From positions 1,488,001 to 1,552,000 of the forward strand of contig JARHVA010000316.1 of the NCBI GenBank assembly GCA_037957365.1: a DNA stretch of 64,000 nt. The letters run 5' to 3'. Positions 24,112 to 36,300 of the stretch are shown in pieces. The translations under genes were made by a program, and so were the position numbers. Every line of letters starts with the position of its first letter. The first letter of the stretch is position 1. Below the pieces are notes generated by a model. It did not search any database. It was not told where the DNA came from and worked only from the letters and a program-made list of their open reading frames with translations. This stretch comes from Torreya grandis (lineage: Eukaryota; Streptophyta; Pinopsida; Cupressales; Taxaceae).

Positions 24112-24786
24112 GTGGAGGTCCAATCTAAAGACCCCCAACCATTGGCTACTTTAGTCAAATCGTTACCCACCATTGCCTCCGTCACCTTCAGTGATCTTGA
24201 GATTCCTGCCTACAACCTGGAAAATCAGGATTCTACCCTCTTTATCATGGCTTACATAGATCAAAATTATGTTAAGTGGGTTATGATTTATGGAGGTGAT
24301 AGCATCAACATCATTTCTACCCATGCATATGATCAACTAGCCCTTTCGAAGAACTACATGTCAAAAATTGACGTAATTATTCATTCTTTCAACGATGCCA
24401 TCGCCACTACTGTTGGCACTATGGTCTTGCATGTTCGTGTTGGCCCACGTACAATTTCAAAACTCTTCTATATCATCAAATGGGAGTTCCAATATAACAT
24501 GCTATTGGGATGACCTTGGATACGTGCCATGACCTATGTCCCTTCCACTTTGCATTATTGTATCAAGTTTGAACACGAGGGGCAGGTTCATGTCATTCCT
24601 GTTGACCCTTCCCCCTTTAAAACATGCAACATGACCTACCGACCTAATGATTTTCTCATCCCTTTGAAAATATCCACCCAAAAACCACCTTCACCCGTGG
24701 AAGCCTCAACAAGCTCACTGACACCGATCACACCTACGCCTACTCCTCAAGTGACCACGAAAGATCCTATGGAAGATACCTTCTAG
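24112..24786 (+). pseudogene. Element 2 aspartic protease
   Basis: Retropepsin that cuts the polyprotein. VKWVMIYGGDSINII (about 24270-24315) occupies the active-site position, where relatives have DGGSS or DTG, so the catalytic Asp is replaced by Tyr. The flap and C-terminal part follow (YNMLLG, stop at 24511 replacing Arg of LLGRPWI, then WIRAMTYVPSTLHYCIKFEHEG). The PSTLHY tail matches the remnant in element 1. The mutated Asp plus the stop make it inactive. Confidence 0.75.
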
Positions 24787-25649
24787 CACCTTTCACTTGG
24801 GGAGTATCGTTGCTTACCCTTGACATGTTCCAAACTCTGCAAGAATATGGAAAACTTCATCACCACCCTAACTATGACCATCACATCAGAATGGTCATCC
24901 CATATGGTCCTCCCAATCTCCAAACTAATCTCACCTATGGAGGGCTAGATCAGGCTCCTACTGTTGGAAATCCTCTCTCATCACCCCGACTATTCACTTG
25001 CAATTTCTCCTTCCTCGGCAACCCTAACTTTGCTCACACCTATCTTCATAGGTGTGCGTGAAAGGGTTTTGGCTTTGGGCATTATGAACAAGGTCCCCAC
25101 AAGCCCATTGAACCTCCAAATGATGAGGCAATCAAAAATGCTAAGAAACGACATGGCATGGGTTTCGAAGAACCTACAAAAGCCTTTAAGATCCCTTGCC
25201 ACAAAACTATCATAGAGCATTCTCCTCCAACCTCGCCTATTCCCCCACCCTCACCTACAGATTCGGTGGTCTCCATCCCTCCTAGTTTTTTTTTCATAAA
25301 TGCCATTCACTTAAAACCCCTGACCTATCAAGTAGGTGAGGTATCAAGGTCTCTTCCTCTCATTTATCTAGACATGATAGATGATGAATCTTCTAGCATC
25401 AACACTATCTATTACCTAGACGATGATGCCATACTCACCTACATGGGTGTGGATGACTCCTTCATACAATGATCACTTCCTTCAAAAACACAAGTTATGT
25501 TAAATGAATCAACTATTGACATTATTCTCCCATCTTCTGATGTTCCTCACATTTTAAATATTGGTCAATCTTTAGATGCCCAAGAACAAATTAACTATAC
25601 CACATTCCTTACAAATCATAGCAAAGCTTTTGCTTGTTCCTATAGCGAT

Positions 25650-26365
25650 AATGCACGGTATTGACCCTGACATTGTCATCCACAACATCATCATGAATCA
25701 TGAAGCTAAGCCTGTCAGGCAAAAGCTTCGTAGGATGCATCCTCACGTCGCACTCCTTGTCAAAGAGGAGCTTCAACATCTTCTCTCCGTATCATTTATA
25801 CAACCCATTGATTATCTGTAATAGGTGTCAAACATTGTCCCTATCAAAAAAGCAACAGGGGGAATTTGAATTTGTACTAACTATCGTGACCTCAACCTAG
25901 CTTGCCCAAAGGATGACTTTTCTTTGCCAAATATCGACCAACTTGTTGATCTTACAGCTGGTCATGAGATGCTATCCCTCATGGATGGGTTTTCAGGATA
26001 TAACCAAATCTTGATTGCCCCAGAAGATCAACATAATACCACCTTCATCACCCTGTGGGGGACATTCTGCTATAGGGTTATGCCTTTTGGCCTCAAAAAT
26101 ATAGACGCTACATACCAACACGCCATGACTTATATATTTCAGGATCTCCTCCACAAAATCATGGAGGACTATGTGGATGACCTGTTGGGTAAATCAAAAC
26201 TTCGCCATGACCACCTAACCATTTTCAAAACAATATTCACTCACTTACTATAATATAATGTTCGACTCAACCCCAAGAAATGCGTCTTTGGGGTTTTCTC
26301 AGGGAAGCTTTTGGGTTTCATTGTTTCTCTCCATGGCATTGAGGTAGATCCAGCTAAGATTTGAG
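25650..26365 (+). pseudogene. Element 2 reverse transcriptase domain
   Basis: Reads HGIDPDIVIHNIIM, PVRQKLRRMHP, then after two stops (25819-25824) ICTNYRDLN, CPKDDFSLPNID, MLSLMDGFSGYNQI, MPFGLKN and the catalytic YVDDLL, ending LNPKKCVFGVFSGKLLGFIVS. Catalytic Asp residues are kept. Stops at 25819, 25822, 25867 and 26251 replace residues conserved in relatives, consistent with C-to-T change. Confidence 0.88.
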
Positions 26366-27430
26366 TTATACTCGAGATGCCCCCACCAAATAACCTAAAA
26401 CAACTTTATAGCCTACAAGGGAAGCTTCAATCTATTCATCGCTTCATCTCACAACTATCTGACCAATGCCAACCCTTCCATCACCTCCTCAAGAAGGACG
26501 TCTCCTTTAATTGGAATAAGGATTGCCAAGAGGATTTTGAGGCTCTTAAATGCTATCTTGTCTCTCCACTAGTCTTTATTCCACCTAAAGACGACCAACC
26601 CTTCTATCTTTACATTTCGGCAATAAATCATTCTTTAGGTGCCATGATCACGCATCGAGATGAGCAACATCATGAGTAGCTAGTTTATTATATAAGTCGA
26701 ATGCTCATTGACTACGAAACTCGGTATACTCATACCAAAAAACTTTGCTTGGCATTAGTCTTTGTCACCTCCAAACTCCATCACTATCTCCTCAACCACA
26801 AGACTTACGTTATCACCCACACTGACCCTCTCAAATACATGCATTCCAAGCCATACCAAAACCAACGTATGGCTCATTGGCTCATGCTTCTCGTTGATTT
26901 TGATTTGAAATTCATTCAACAAAAGTCTATAAAGGGGCAAATGATCGCTGACCAACTAGCAGATGCTCCTTTACTTGATAACCAACCCTCTAACTGTGAA
27001 TTTCTTGATGAGTCTATCGCCATGCTATCCAACGATGACATCTCCTATCAAATGATAATATTCTTTAATAGATCCAAATGTCAACTCGATGGGAGTGTGG
27101 GGGTCATTCTCATCCCTCACAAGGGTGAGCCCATGCCTCTATCCTTCAAACTCGACTTCGAATGCACCAATAACATGGCTGAGTATGAAGCCTTAATTTG
27201 GGGGCTTCAAACTACCATTTTCTTGGGCATTAAGATAATCAATATCTTTGGCGACTCGCAACTAGTTGTTAATCAGATTAATGGTTCATATCTTTATAAA
27301 AATGAAGTTTTGCAACGATATAAACATCATGTTGACATATTGTTAGGGTGTTTCAACCATTATCTCTTGTAAACTATTCCTCACTCAATGAATAAGTTTG
27401 CTGACACAATGGCCTCTCTCGCCTCACACA
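26366..27430 (+). pseudogene. Element 2 RNase H and archaeal-type RNase H
   Basis: RNase H: SIHRFISQLSDQCQPFHHLLKK, then LALVFVTSKLHHYLL, DPLKYMHSKP and FIQQKSIKGQ (26377-26960). Second RNase H: MIIFFNRSKCQL (catalytic FFDGS now FFNRS), NNMAEYEALI, FGDSQLVVNQING, NKFADTMASLA, about 27040-27430. The first catalytic Asp is thus Asn, while E, D and D are kept. Stops at 26677 and 27370 break the chain. Confidence 0.87.
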
Positions 27431-27619
27431 TCCCATCTTCATCTGCTTCCTCGAGAATCTATGTCATGGTACACCATTTGGCATTGCCCTCATATATCTC
27501 AACTGACATCAACTTTGTTGGCAATATCGACTCTAGTCCACATGATGTTTGGTATAAATAACTTGTTGGCTACTTAACTCATTCTATCATTCCTCTTGAC
27601 CTCTCTAGCAATGGATAGT

Positions 27620-28800
27620 GGACTTTTATCAAGAGTACTGCTCGATACACCATGCTAGGGGGTCTTCTCTACAAATGAAGTTTCTACGACCTCCTTCTCC
27701 GATGCCTAACCACCACTAAGACATCTCATGCCATCAAACAAGTCCATGATGGGATTTGTGGAGGACATTTCAATGGTAACTCAGTTTCAAAGCGCATCCT
27801 CTGCCTGCGCTATTATTGGCCCACTCTTAACCAAGACTGCAATGACTATGTTTGGCGTTGTATCAAATGCCAGCAACATGCTAACCTACTTCACGTCCCC
27901 AGCCATGTTTTACAAGTTGTTAAGGATTTTAAGCCCTTTTCACAATAGGGCTTAGATCTAATTGGTGAAATTAACCCTCATTCGTCTCTCTGACATTAGT
28001 ATATTATCACAGCAACTGAATATTTCATTAAATGGGTGGAAGCTATTCCCCTCATCTCCACTAAAGTCGAAAAAATCGTCAACTTTATTAACCACCACAT
28101 CATCTATCATTTTGGTGTACCTCACAAGATAATCACCGATAACGGCAAATCTTTTAAAAATAAAACTGTCCAAAAGCTTTGCGATGCTTTTGGCATCAAA
28201 CTCAGCTTCTCCTCGCCTTACTATCCACAAGCAAATGGATAGGCAGAAGCTTCTAACAAAATCTTAATTAAAATCCTAATAAAGGTGGTCAATGACACTG
28301 GAAGGGATTGGCACACTCACATTCCCTTCACTTTGTGGGCCTACTGCACTAGCATCCAAACCCCTACGGGTGCTACACCTTTCTCCTTAGTGTATGGAAC
28401 CAAGGCCGTCTTGCCTATTGAAGTAAAAATACCTTCTCTTCGCATCTCCTTGCACGACATCCTCTCTAACGATGACTTTCGTCAAGATTGATTAACACAA
28501 CTCGAGTTACTTGACGAACGTCGTCTTGCCGCTCTTAATCATCTTCATATCTACCAAGATCGCATCAAGCGTGCCTACAACAAAAATATGAAAGAGCGAG
28601 ATTTCAAAATCAGAGATCTCATCCTTAAAGAAAACCAACACGTGACCAATATGGAAAGAATTAAACAAGGCAAGTTTGCTCCTAATTCGCTCAAACCTTA
28701 TATAATAACGCACAAGTATGGATCAGGTACTTATCATATGTCTTCTCTCAAAGGCAGACCAGAACCTGAGCCCCTTAATGCCTTACATCTGTGACCATTC
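27620..28800 (+). pseudogene. Element 2 integrase, with C-terminal domain
   Basis: HHCC zinc region (HDGICGGHF ... CIKCQQH, 27745-27875), core with GLDLIGE, ITDNGKSF and NG-stop-AEASNK (28236-28260), and C-terminal part to LNALHL (about 28795). In the third catalytic motif the Gln before Glu is TAG; the Glu itself is kept. Stops at 27616, 27675, 27947, 27990, 27996, 28240 and 28489 all equal single C-to-T or G-to-A changes from the residues in element 3, except the one at 28489, which element 3 shares. Confidence 0.88.
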
Positions 28801-31159
28801 TACTGTTAACCAAGTAATCATTCACTTTATGTTTAACTTGAGCTCGTCCCTTAAGCAACCCCCGTCATCCTCATTCCTATTCCTTCCAACCTTTTTTCCC
28901 TACAAATATTAGTTAACCCTTTTTTAAGCATTAATGCTTTGTCCTAATAAAAGAGAAACCCCTACAAACCTCTATAGTCTAGTCCATGACTAAAAGTTTA
29001 GTTAACAAAAAAAATATATAAAACTGGGATGCCTAACAAAATATTAAAAGATCATAAACTATAAATGTAGACTGCTCCCTCAAAGGACAGTTTCATTATT
29101 GTTGTAATTAATAGATTGCTCCCTTGAAGGACAGCTATTCAAAGACATCAAAACATACAAAGCAAAATATAGACCACTCCCTCGAAGGATGGCTATGCCC
29201 AAATTTTGTTACAAAAACAACATCCTCTCAAAAGCTTTCCACATCGATCAACTTCACATGACCACAAAACAAAACAACATCCTCAAGTAGACTTCCCACA
29301 TTGATCAGTCTACCAAAAAAAAATTGACTCACAAACTATTAAGTCATGGACTTGCCTATAGTCGTTCTCAGGGTCACCTATAAAAAAGGCAAAGTTATCC
29401 TTGCTAAAAAGGGGTTACGTTATTCTCACATATCACATAATCACACCTATTACCCCAAAATATCCAAGGGATTTTGAGCTTACTTAACGTCAAGTGATTA
29501 GGGTACTTCTCTAACAAAAACTAATGGTCAACGACGTAATGTATGAACGGGGCTTTTATTTTTAAAAACCCTATCTATGTTATCATTATGGTCTTTGTCA
29601 ATGAAAGAGCAGCACGCCTTTCACTTCTTACACATCTTCATCACGTGCCAATTTATCTTTTAGGACGTAGTGTCTTAAAAATATGCTCGCATATTGTCAT
29701 CTCATAATTTTCACTATAAAGTTATGAACCTAGCATTCAACTCAATTTTATCATAAATAACATCACATGTTTCTGATAAAATACAACAAAAATATTTTCT
29801 AAACCACTAACATAACATCATGATTTATTTAATGCAAATACTAATTTATGTTATATAAATTATCATAGCCCATTCACATTAGTTTCTATGAAAAACAATA
29901 CACATAGAAACTATCAACCAAACACAATTTATGTCAAGCATATACCATCACCAATATGGAAACCTATTGAAGCATAAATAAACTCATTTCATTTTTAGCA
30001 TACACCATCACCAATATGGAAAATCACTAAGGATGAAAAACCACATAACTTATGTTACAGCATACACCATCACACAATATGAAAAAGGTTATAACATCAT
30101 CATACACTAATCCTTTCAAGCTTGTACCATCAAACAAATGGTAAATGCTAGAAACACTAACATAACCAAAACAACTATCAACCTCTTTGACTCTTCTTCC
30201 CTTCTTGGGAGAACTACATTGGCCTGAGGCCCTTAAAATAGGGGCTATGTAGGCAGCACTCAGTTGACATGGGGTCTTATGAGGTTAGCTTAGCCATTCG
30301 TTCGTTTGTCTACCTCATGGACCAACTATTTAAAACCCTAGGCTCACCTATCTATCTAAAACATAGGTCTTCTCTCAACTTACCCAAAATCATGACCAAA
30401 CAGCTAGCCCTAACACTGTAGAAGTCACCTTAAACTTCTCATGGGGCACATTGGAGATCACATACATTTCCCTAATCACAACAAACAACACTCGAGATCT
30501 CTTATATCTCAGCGCGACTCAACAAATGACCTCAGAGATCGTGACTATCTTCTCAGACCATGACCACTTTCGAGACAACTTTGCCTTGATTGTTTTGATT
30601 GCATATGCTACCTCATGAATTGTTAGCAAATTGTGTGCGCCCCTCACACCTATTGTTAGATCGCGACCAAGTTGATCTCTAATATCTTTGAAATTTTTGT
30701 GTTTTTCAAGAGCTCTTCCTAGCCTAAATACTTAGAACACGATGCCCATTAGAGCTACAACTTTGATCATTTTAACCCAATCAACTACCACTAATAAGCT
30801 GGGGACTGGTTACTTCGATTTTAGTCCTCCTCAACCATTGGAGCTATAGATTTGATCATTTTAACCCAATCAACTACCACTAATAATCTGGGGACTAGTT
30901 ACTTCAATTTTAGTCCTCCTTGACCTTTCCTGCGATAATTTGACCTACCTATCAAGTGAAGTGGTATACGCGTAATTTCAACTATTACAGCATTCACACT
31001 CCAACCTCACCCTACCCATTTATTGCCTATCAAATCGACACCCAATTGCAGATTACCTTCTCTCGATTTTCGCTTTGAGAGGGAATACCTCATCCCATAC
31101 CTGGGGCAACCTACATCTATTTTTGTCTTGCAGTTTGTCAAAATAAATCACAAGACAAA
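28801..31159 (+). other. Element 2 non-coding region between integrase and 3' LTR
   Basis: 2.3 kb without a gene. Structures seen: three copies of a 22-bp CTCCCTCGAAGGACAG-type block (29067, 29111, 29169); three to four copies of AGCATACACCATCACCAATA (29,938-30,130); a GAACTACATTGGCCTGA ... CTATGTAGGC block (30211-30298); and an 89-bp tandem duplication (from 30765 and 30854, GATCATTTTAACCCAATCAA). The first three have counterparts in element 3. Confidence 0.7.
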
Positions 31160-31169
31160 AAGAGGCAAA
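31160..31169 (+). other. Polypurine tract of element 2
   Basis: AAGAGGCAAA lies directly before the LTR start TGTAGACAC; element 3 has AAGGGGCAAA at the matching place. Confidence 0.8.
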
Positions 31170-32652
31170 TGTAGACACTAATATCGTGTCAACCCCCCCT
31201 TGGCCCCTTCTAAATGTTAACACTCCTAACTCACTTGCACACCTTATTAATTTAAAAACTACTTATTTTAAATTAATTACCTCACCTTAGACACCTCACC
31301 TAGACACCTCACCCTAAGACCGTTTCTTAGTTTATGAGTCAGCCTGAGACTAGGTCCTTGAAATCTTAACTACCCATGACCTATTCTTACTCCATCTTAA
31401 CTCCTTAACCAACTCTCGTGCCTCATAAGCCCTTGTTTTGACCATTTTCCGACAAAAAAGGCACTTGACAGATGGAAAAATGGGCAAATAGCTAAAAATA
31501 GCCCTTTTACCTATTCTCTCACTGCCAACGTCGGTCAACACGTGGCTGACATCGATACTTTTACGCTGATGCCAGCGAGATCCCCGACGTCAGTTACATA
31601 AGCCAAGCTCTAACACTGAGCTGTGACTGCCTTTTTGACATTCGCACGCATATTCTGAGATTTTAAGCAACAGAACTCGACTATCATTCTCTTGACTACC
31701 AAAACTCTTCACAAATCATTCCAGAGACTGGATTGAAAGATTGTACGAGGACCTCGAGCTACTGAATTGAAATAATCTGTGTTCACTTCATTGATTCACA
31801 ACACCAGTTACATCAGCCACAACAAGAATCAGTATTCTGACATCTCTAGGTCTTCACCTAATAAAGCCAAGTACTCTAGTTTTCATTTCAGTATTTTAGA
31901 ATATATTGTCAATTATTTTTCATTGATATTTCTAAATACTGTTGAGAACCTGACTTCTTTCGTGGAGGGGCTGAAAGGCCTTCCCCTTATTCTCACCCCC
32001 TTTTCACATCAATCCTCTACCTATACCCTTCCTCAGACCTCATTCACCTTCCCGCAACCCTGCACCAACCTCTGAACTTCCAGAAACCTCTCTGTCTATC
32101 CCATAAATACTCTAAAAATCGTCCAAGGCCAACAACCCCTACCGACATCGGCAACCATACCGACGTCGGCACCATTTACCCCACCGACCTCGACAGACCA
32201 ACCGACATCGGTGACTGTGTTTTGGACTAGCAAATCAGAAAGCCATCCAAACAACCCATCTAGACCAAACAGAACCTTCAGCCAGCCTTCTGTAGCATTC
32301 TGAGATACATAGACTGCAGGGAACAAGTACACACTATCTACTTTTTATTTCTTTAGTCATTTATCATTTCTTCCTTTACAACACTTTTATCTTTAAACAG
32401 TGGATTGTCATCCCTTAAAGAGCTTCACACTTCTGGGACCGATCGCGTAGCTTGGCAGTCCACCATATCCTCTTTTAACATCTTTCTTGTTTAAGTTTCA
32501 TTCTTACTGCAGGTGTTTCCTCCACAGCCAAAGAGGAGCTCCCACAAGGCTTAGATATGGTGCGCACTAAATCTGGGTAACATCAAACCCATAACTTTTT
32601 AACCTTAGTTTCTTTCTCATCTGAATGCAATTAGTGGAAATCTAGAGAAACA
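31170..32652 (+). repeat. 3' LTR of element 2 (1,483 bp)
   Basis: Starts TGTAGACACT, ends GAGAAACA, and matches 18416-18933 over its last 518 bp. It carries two clusters of ACCGACGTCGG-like palindromes (31523-31593, 32141-32212) and a short GACACCTCACC repeat (31288-31315). Confidence 0.9.
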
Positions 32653-32838
32653 CATAGAGCATTAAATTAAACTTACTCCACCCATAACAAAATAATTTAT
32701 TGAGTTTAGTATAGAGTACCTGAATTTTGACTGGAGAAAGCATTATTAAAAAGTAATCTAAACAAAAGCTCGAGTGTTCATTGGCTCATATGAAATACAA
32801 TACCATTATAAATATGTCCATAGAGAATATTCTAAAAT

Positions 32839-35071
32839 ATTTTAAATCCTTCTTTGTTTGACGTCTTTTCAAATTTCATAAACCTTGTTCCAATCTACAA
32901 TTGATATATCAAGCCCTGTCAATGAAACTCACATCAAGGCATCCAATGTATCCAATGAGAGTTTTGTTCTTTGTATATCTTTTATTATATTTTGTGTTGA
33001 AAATCCTCTCTCACATGTTGTTGTACTTGCTGGAATGGTAAGTATTGCTTGCCATAGTTTTGTCATATTTGGAAACCCTATATGTGAATCTGTAGCACAA
33101 AAACCCTCCAAGCTTCCTTCATGCGGAATCCTTCACAACTAAAGCGAAGAGTATCAACAAAATTATACAACTCTTTTAAACAACTTTCAAAATCAAATAA
33201 AGGCTTTTCTTCCTCACACAAAGTATGTTGTAAGTGTTCAAAAAATCTGAGTAGCCACCGCTTTGAATTTTCTTCTCTAGTATGTGCATCATCTAAATAA
33301 TGACAAGGGCTGAACAACTTTATGGAATTGGAAAATGAAAGATCTGGGAATCTTTCATTTAAACAATCTACAAGCTTTTGAACATATTTTTTAGTAAGAT
33401 TTTTGCAGCTCTCTGGTGACCTGTCAATGCAAGGCTTCATTCTCTGTTTTGATGCATCAACATAATCATCACGCACATTTGGAATTGCCACAAATTGTAA
33501 TTCATGCCTATGAATGTGTCCATCTTGATCAATAATCTCTAAATAACCATATTTAGAGCTCTCTAAAAATTTAGACAAATAAATTGCACCATTTGCAAAA
33601 GTGTCAGACTTTAGAAACCACCTACTTAAAGTCTGTATAGTAGAATCTATGGCTGCCTCTAAAGTTGTAACATCCACATTCTCTTCTTGAAATTTTTTAT
33701 TCAACTTGTTTAGTTCACCTTATACATCTGCAAGCATATGTAAGAAAAATTGTACTGAGAAGATCCTAGCCTTGTCATACCATGAGTCTTTTTTCTCACT
33801 TTTCCACAAATTCAACAATGAAGGCATCAACACAATAAGCCTTTCAATAACTTGCCCTCTTGAGAGCCATCTAACTCCATGAATTTCAAGAGCTTGAAGT
33901 GTTTCAAGTTGCATGAGTTCTTGAAGAGCAATAAGTTCATTATGTCTTTTAGTAGAATTTTGGACCCAAGAATATACCTTATTTGCCAACTTTTCAACAA
34001 ACATCAATTCAGAAAAAAATTTAGCAGCTTCTAATGCAGCTAAAGCCTCACGATGAGCAATGCAATGAATATATATAAGATTGTGTACGTCTTTTTTTAA
34101 AAGAGTAACAAATCCATTTTCACTCCCTACCATTGATGAAGCACCATCTGTAGAAACTGCTATTAAACTTTTATTTGAAAGACCCCTTTCTTTCTTCAAA
34201 ACACATATTGCATCATATATTGTTTTCTCTCTACCATCACACACATTTATGAGCTTTAAGAATTGTGAAATAGATGGCCACAACCCTTTTGAGTCTAGAA
34301 AAGTAGCATAAACCACAAGATGTTTCTTTAGGCTTCGATCTATACTTTCATCTAACATCAAAGAGAAGAATGGACTGTCTAACATTTTTGCACTTTGTCT
34401 CTCTTCAAGATAATTAGATATGGAAAAAAGGAAATCATTCGCAGCCATATGATTTGTATATGATTTATAGTCCCTATTTTTTGGCACGTTTGGTGTTTCT
34501 AAATACATTTCAAGAGAGCAAAGGGACTCATATTTTGAAAGGGGTAAGTCTTCTTGCACAACCCAATAAACTAATTTCATGGTTGTGATGATTCTTTCTT
34601 TATTGGTATCATCAATGCTTGCAATGTGTCTTGGAATTGATTTTACTTTCTCTTCATTTCCACATATCCATTTTGCTTGTAAAATTTTATGGATGTTTGA
34701 ATTTGCATGAGTAATTATTGCATCATGTTGCAATGTAGTACAACCAGTTCCAGTGCCCCATGGTCTTGCAGACTTGTGTCTTTCACAATATATGCATTTC
34801 ATGATTGTTTTTCCTTCATGCATTGTACACTTTAATCACTTAAATTTAACTTTTCATTCATCTCTAAACACTCTATTTACTTTAGCCCTTTTCTTGTTTT
34901 GTGTTGAAGCTTTCCCCTCTTCAAATTCTTCATCATAGTTGTCATCACACCCCAATATATTTAAGTCTTCATTTAAATCAAAATTCTAATCGTCTTGCGA
35001 TGAAGCTTTCGATATTCCAGACCATGCAAAAAACTTTTGATTGAAGATTGGTTCTTTTTGTTTTGAGACAT
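32839..35071 (-). pseudogene. hAT-superfamily transposase gene, broken
   Basis: Cut-and-paste transposase of the hAT group with a TTF/BED-like N-terminal zinc finger. ATG at 35069-35071 starts MSQNKKNQSSIKSFF; the N-terminal 75 codons carry one frameshift and several stops. 33720-34823 is open for 367 codons: zinc finger KCIYC...THANSNIHK (residues about 9-46), catalytic region LDES (about 157) and STDGASSM (about 223), and VRWLSRG (about 319). TAA at 33717-33719 is followed in frame by 33078-33716, then a frameshift near 33,110 leads to the dimerisation domain IPASTTTCERGFS...RTKLSLDTLDALM (32929-33080). The C-terminus reads to about 32,839. There are no introns. Terminal inverted repeats were not found; the 3' flank is cut by the element 2 LTR only 190 bp away. 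Confidence 0.88.
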
Positions 35072-35074
35072 TTT

Positions 35075-36300
35075 TTTATAGTTATTAATACCTATACAAA
35101 CCAAATAATAAAAAATAATTAAACATAAAAATTTAAATGTCCATGTAACTATATAAACTTCATAAATTATCAACATAAATTATTACAAATAAACCTTTAT
35201 AAATAAAAAAATGATAATTAATATAAGTTGATAATTTAATGGTTTTTATTAATGAAACAAAAGAATTTAAACATGTGTGAGTAACAATGTGACTTAAGAA
35301 TTGAGTCATAAAATAAAGCTTAAAAGATAAACAACTAAACACAAATGAGTACTACTTGATTTAAATTTTAATAAATACATATCTGTAAATAAGAAATGAC
35401 CAAGCCTCAATAAGCTCACTGCTCCAGCAACAGCTACAAGTCACATTTCAATCATGGGAACTGGGAAATCTCCACCAGCTGGAAGAGATTTCTAAACGTA
35501 ATATCAAATTTCAATCAGCTTGCAAATAAAGATGAGCTCATTAAGTTGTTAAAACTGGGTTGGAATCCTATTGCTGTGGTTTCTTCACCTACTGTAATGG
35601 CAAAATGGTCACAGGTTCGCAGCTCACAGTCGCATGCACTTTAACTTGGACCACTCCGTCCCAAACTCCCGAGTCTCGACTCCCAACTGCATATTGAATT
35701 TGTGGACTTTCAGACTATGCCTCTCCTCCCTCAAATAATACTTCTTTTGCATAAACATCTTAAAAATGAAACCCTTTCAGAAAATTTCATACCTCTTGGC
35801 TCCTTGGCGTATGCACTGCGATTTTTTTAACTTGGTGAGGAGGTATTATTTACGCAGTGACAGCGTAGTCAATGTGATTTAACCTGGCAATGGCATTGCA
35901 TAAACACTGTGATTTAACAATATTCTTAAAAACAAAAACCCTTCACACGGCACATGAGGCGAATCAGCGATGGCATTGGCAATTTGGCAAGGTGTATCGT
36001 GTGATTCACGGATCACGATTCTAAAACACAATTTGCACTGTGGCCTTGTGGTGAATCGGTGATTTCTGACAAGGGACTGGGGATAGGGAGGATAGCATAT
36101 TAATGAGATTGAGAAGTTGTCACTGTTCATGATTTCTTCGTATCTTCCTAACGGCGGTCCGTAGCTTGGAGAATTGAAATGAATTTAATGTGGACTGCGT
36201 TGAAGAAATGGAGCACGACTCATAGGCTGTAGGTTGTAGGCTTATAGCAATCACTAGCAGGGTAGCAGGGTTTAAGACCTTATAATATAAAACGATCGTT
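35075..36300. other. Upstream flank of the hAT gene, CpG-containing
   Basis: No gene is recognised. 35,600-36,270 keeps more CpG dinucleotides than most of the window and has loosely repeated phrases (GTATGCACTGCGATTT, GCATAAACACTGTGATTTAAC). AGCAGGGTAGCAGGGTTTAAG at 36,256 could be near a hAT end (CAGGG), but no partner was found. Confidence 0.4.

Larger units (their letters stand above)
18416..32652 (+). mobile_element. Element 2: near-complete Tat-type Ty3/gypsy retrotransposon
   Basis: 14.2 kb on +: a 5'-truncated 5' LTR (18416-18933), primer-binding site, leader, gag, long Pro-rich spacer, protease, RT, RNase H, archaeal-type RNase H, integrase (to about 28,797), 2.3 kb of non-coding DNA, polypurine tract and a complete 3' LTR (31170-32652). 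The two LTR segments align over exactly 518 bp each, with a few percent mismatches, mostly C/T and G/A. Pol has few frameshifts but many nonsense codons of the kind made by C-to-T change (CAG to TAG, CGA to TGA, TGG to TAG). The target duplication cannot be checked because the left LTR end is lost. Element 3 is of the same family. Confidence 0.9.

Noticed and set aside
36250..36280. hAT terminal inverted repeat (CAGGG)
   Set aside because: Two CAGGG words occur, but no matching inverted copy or 8-bp target duplication could be found.
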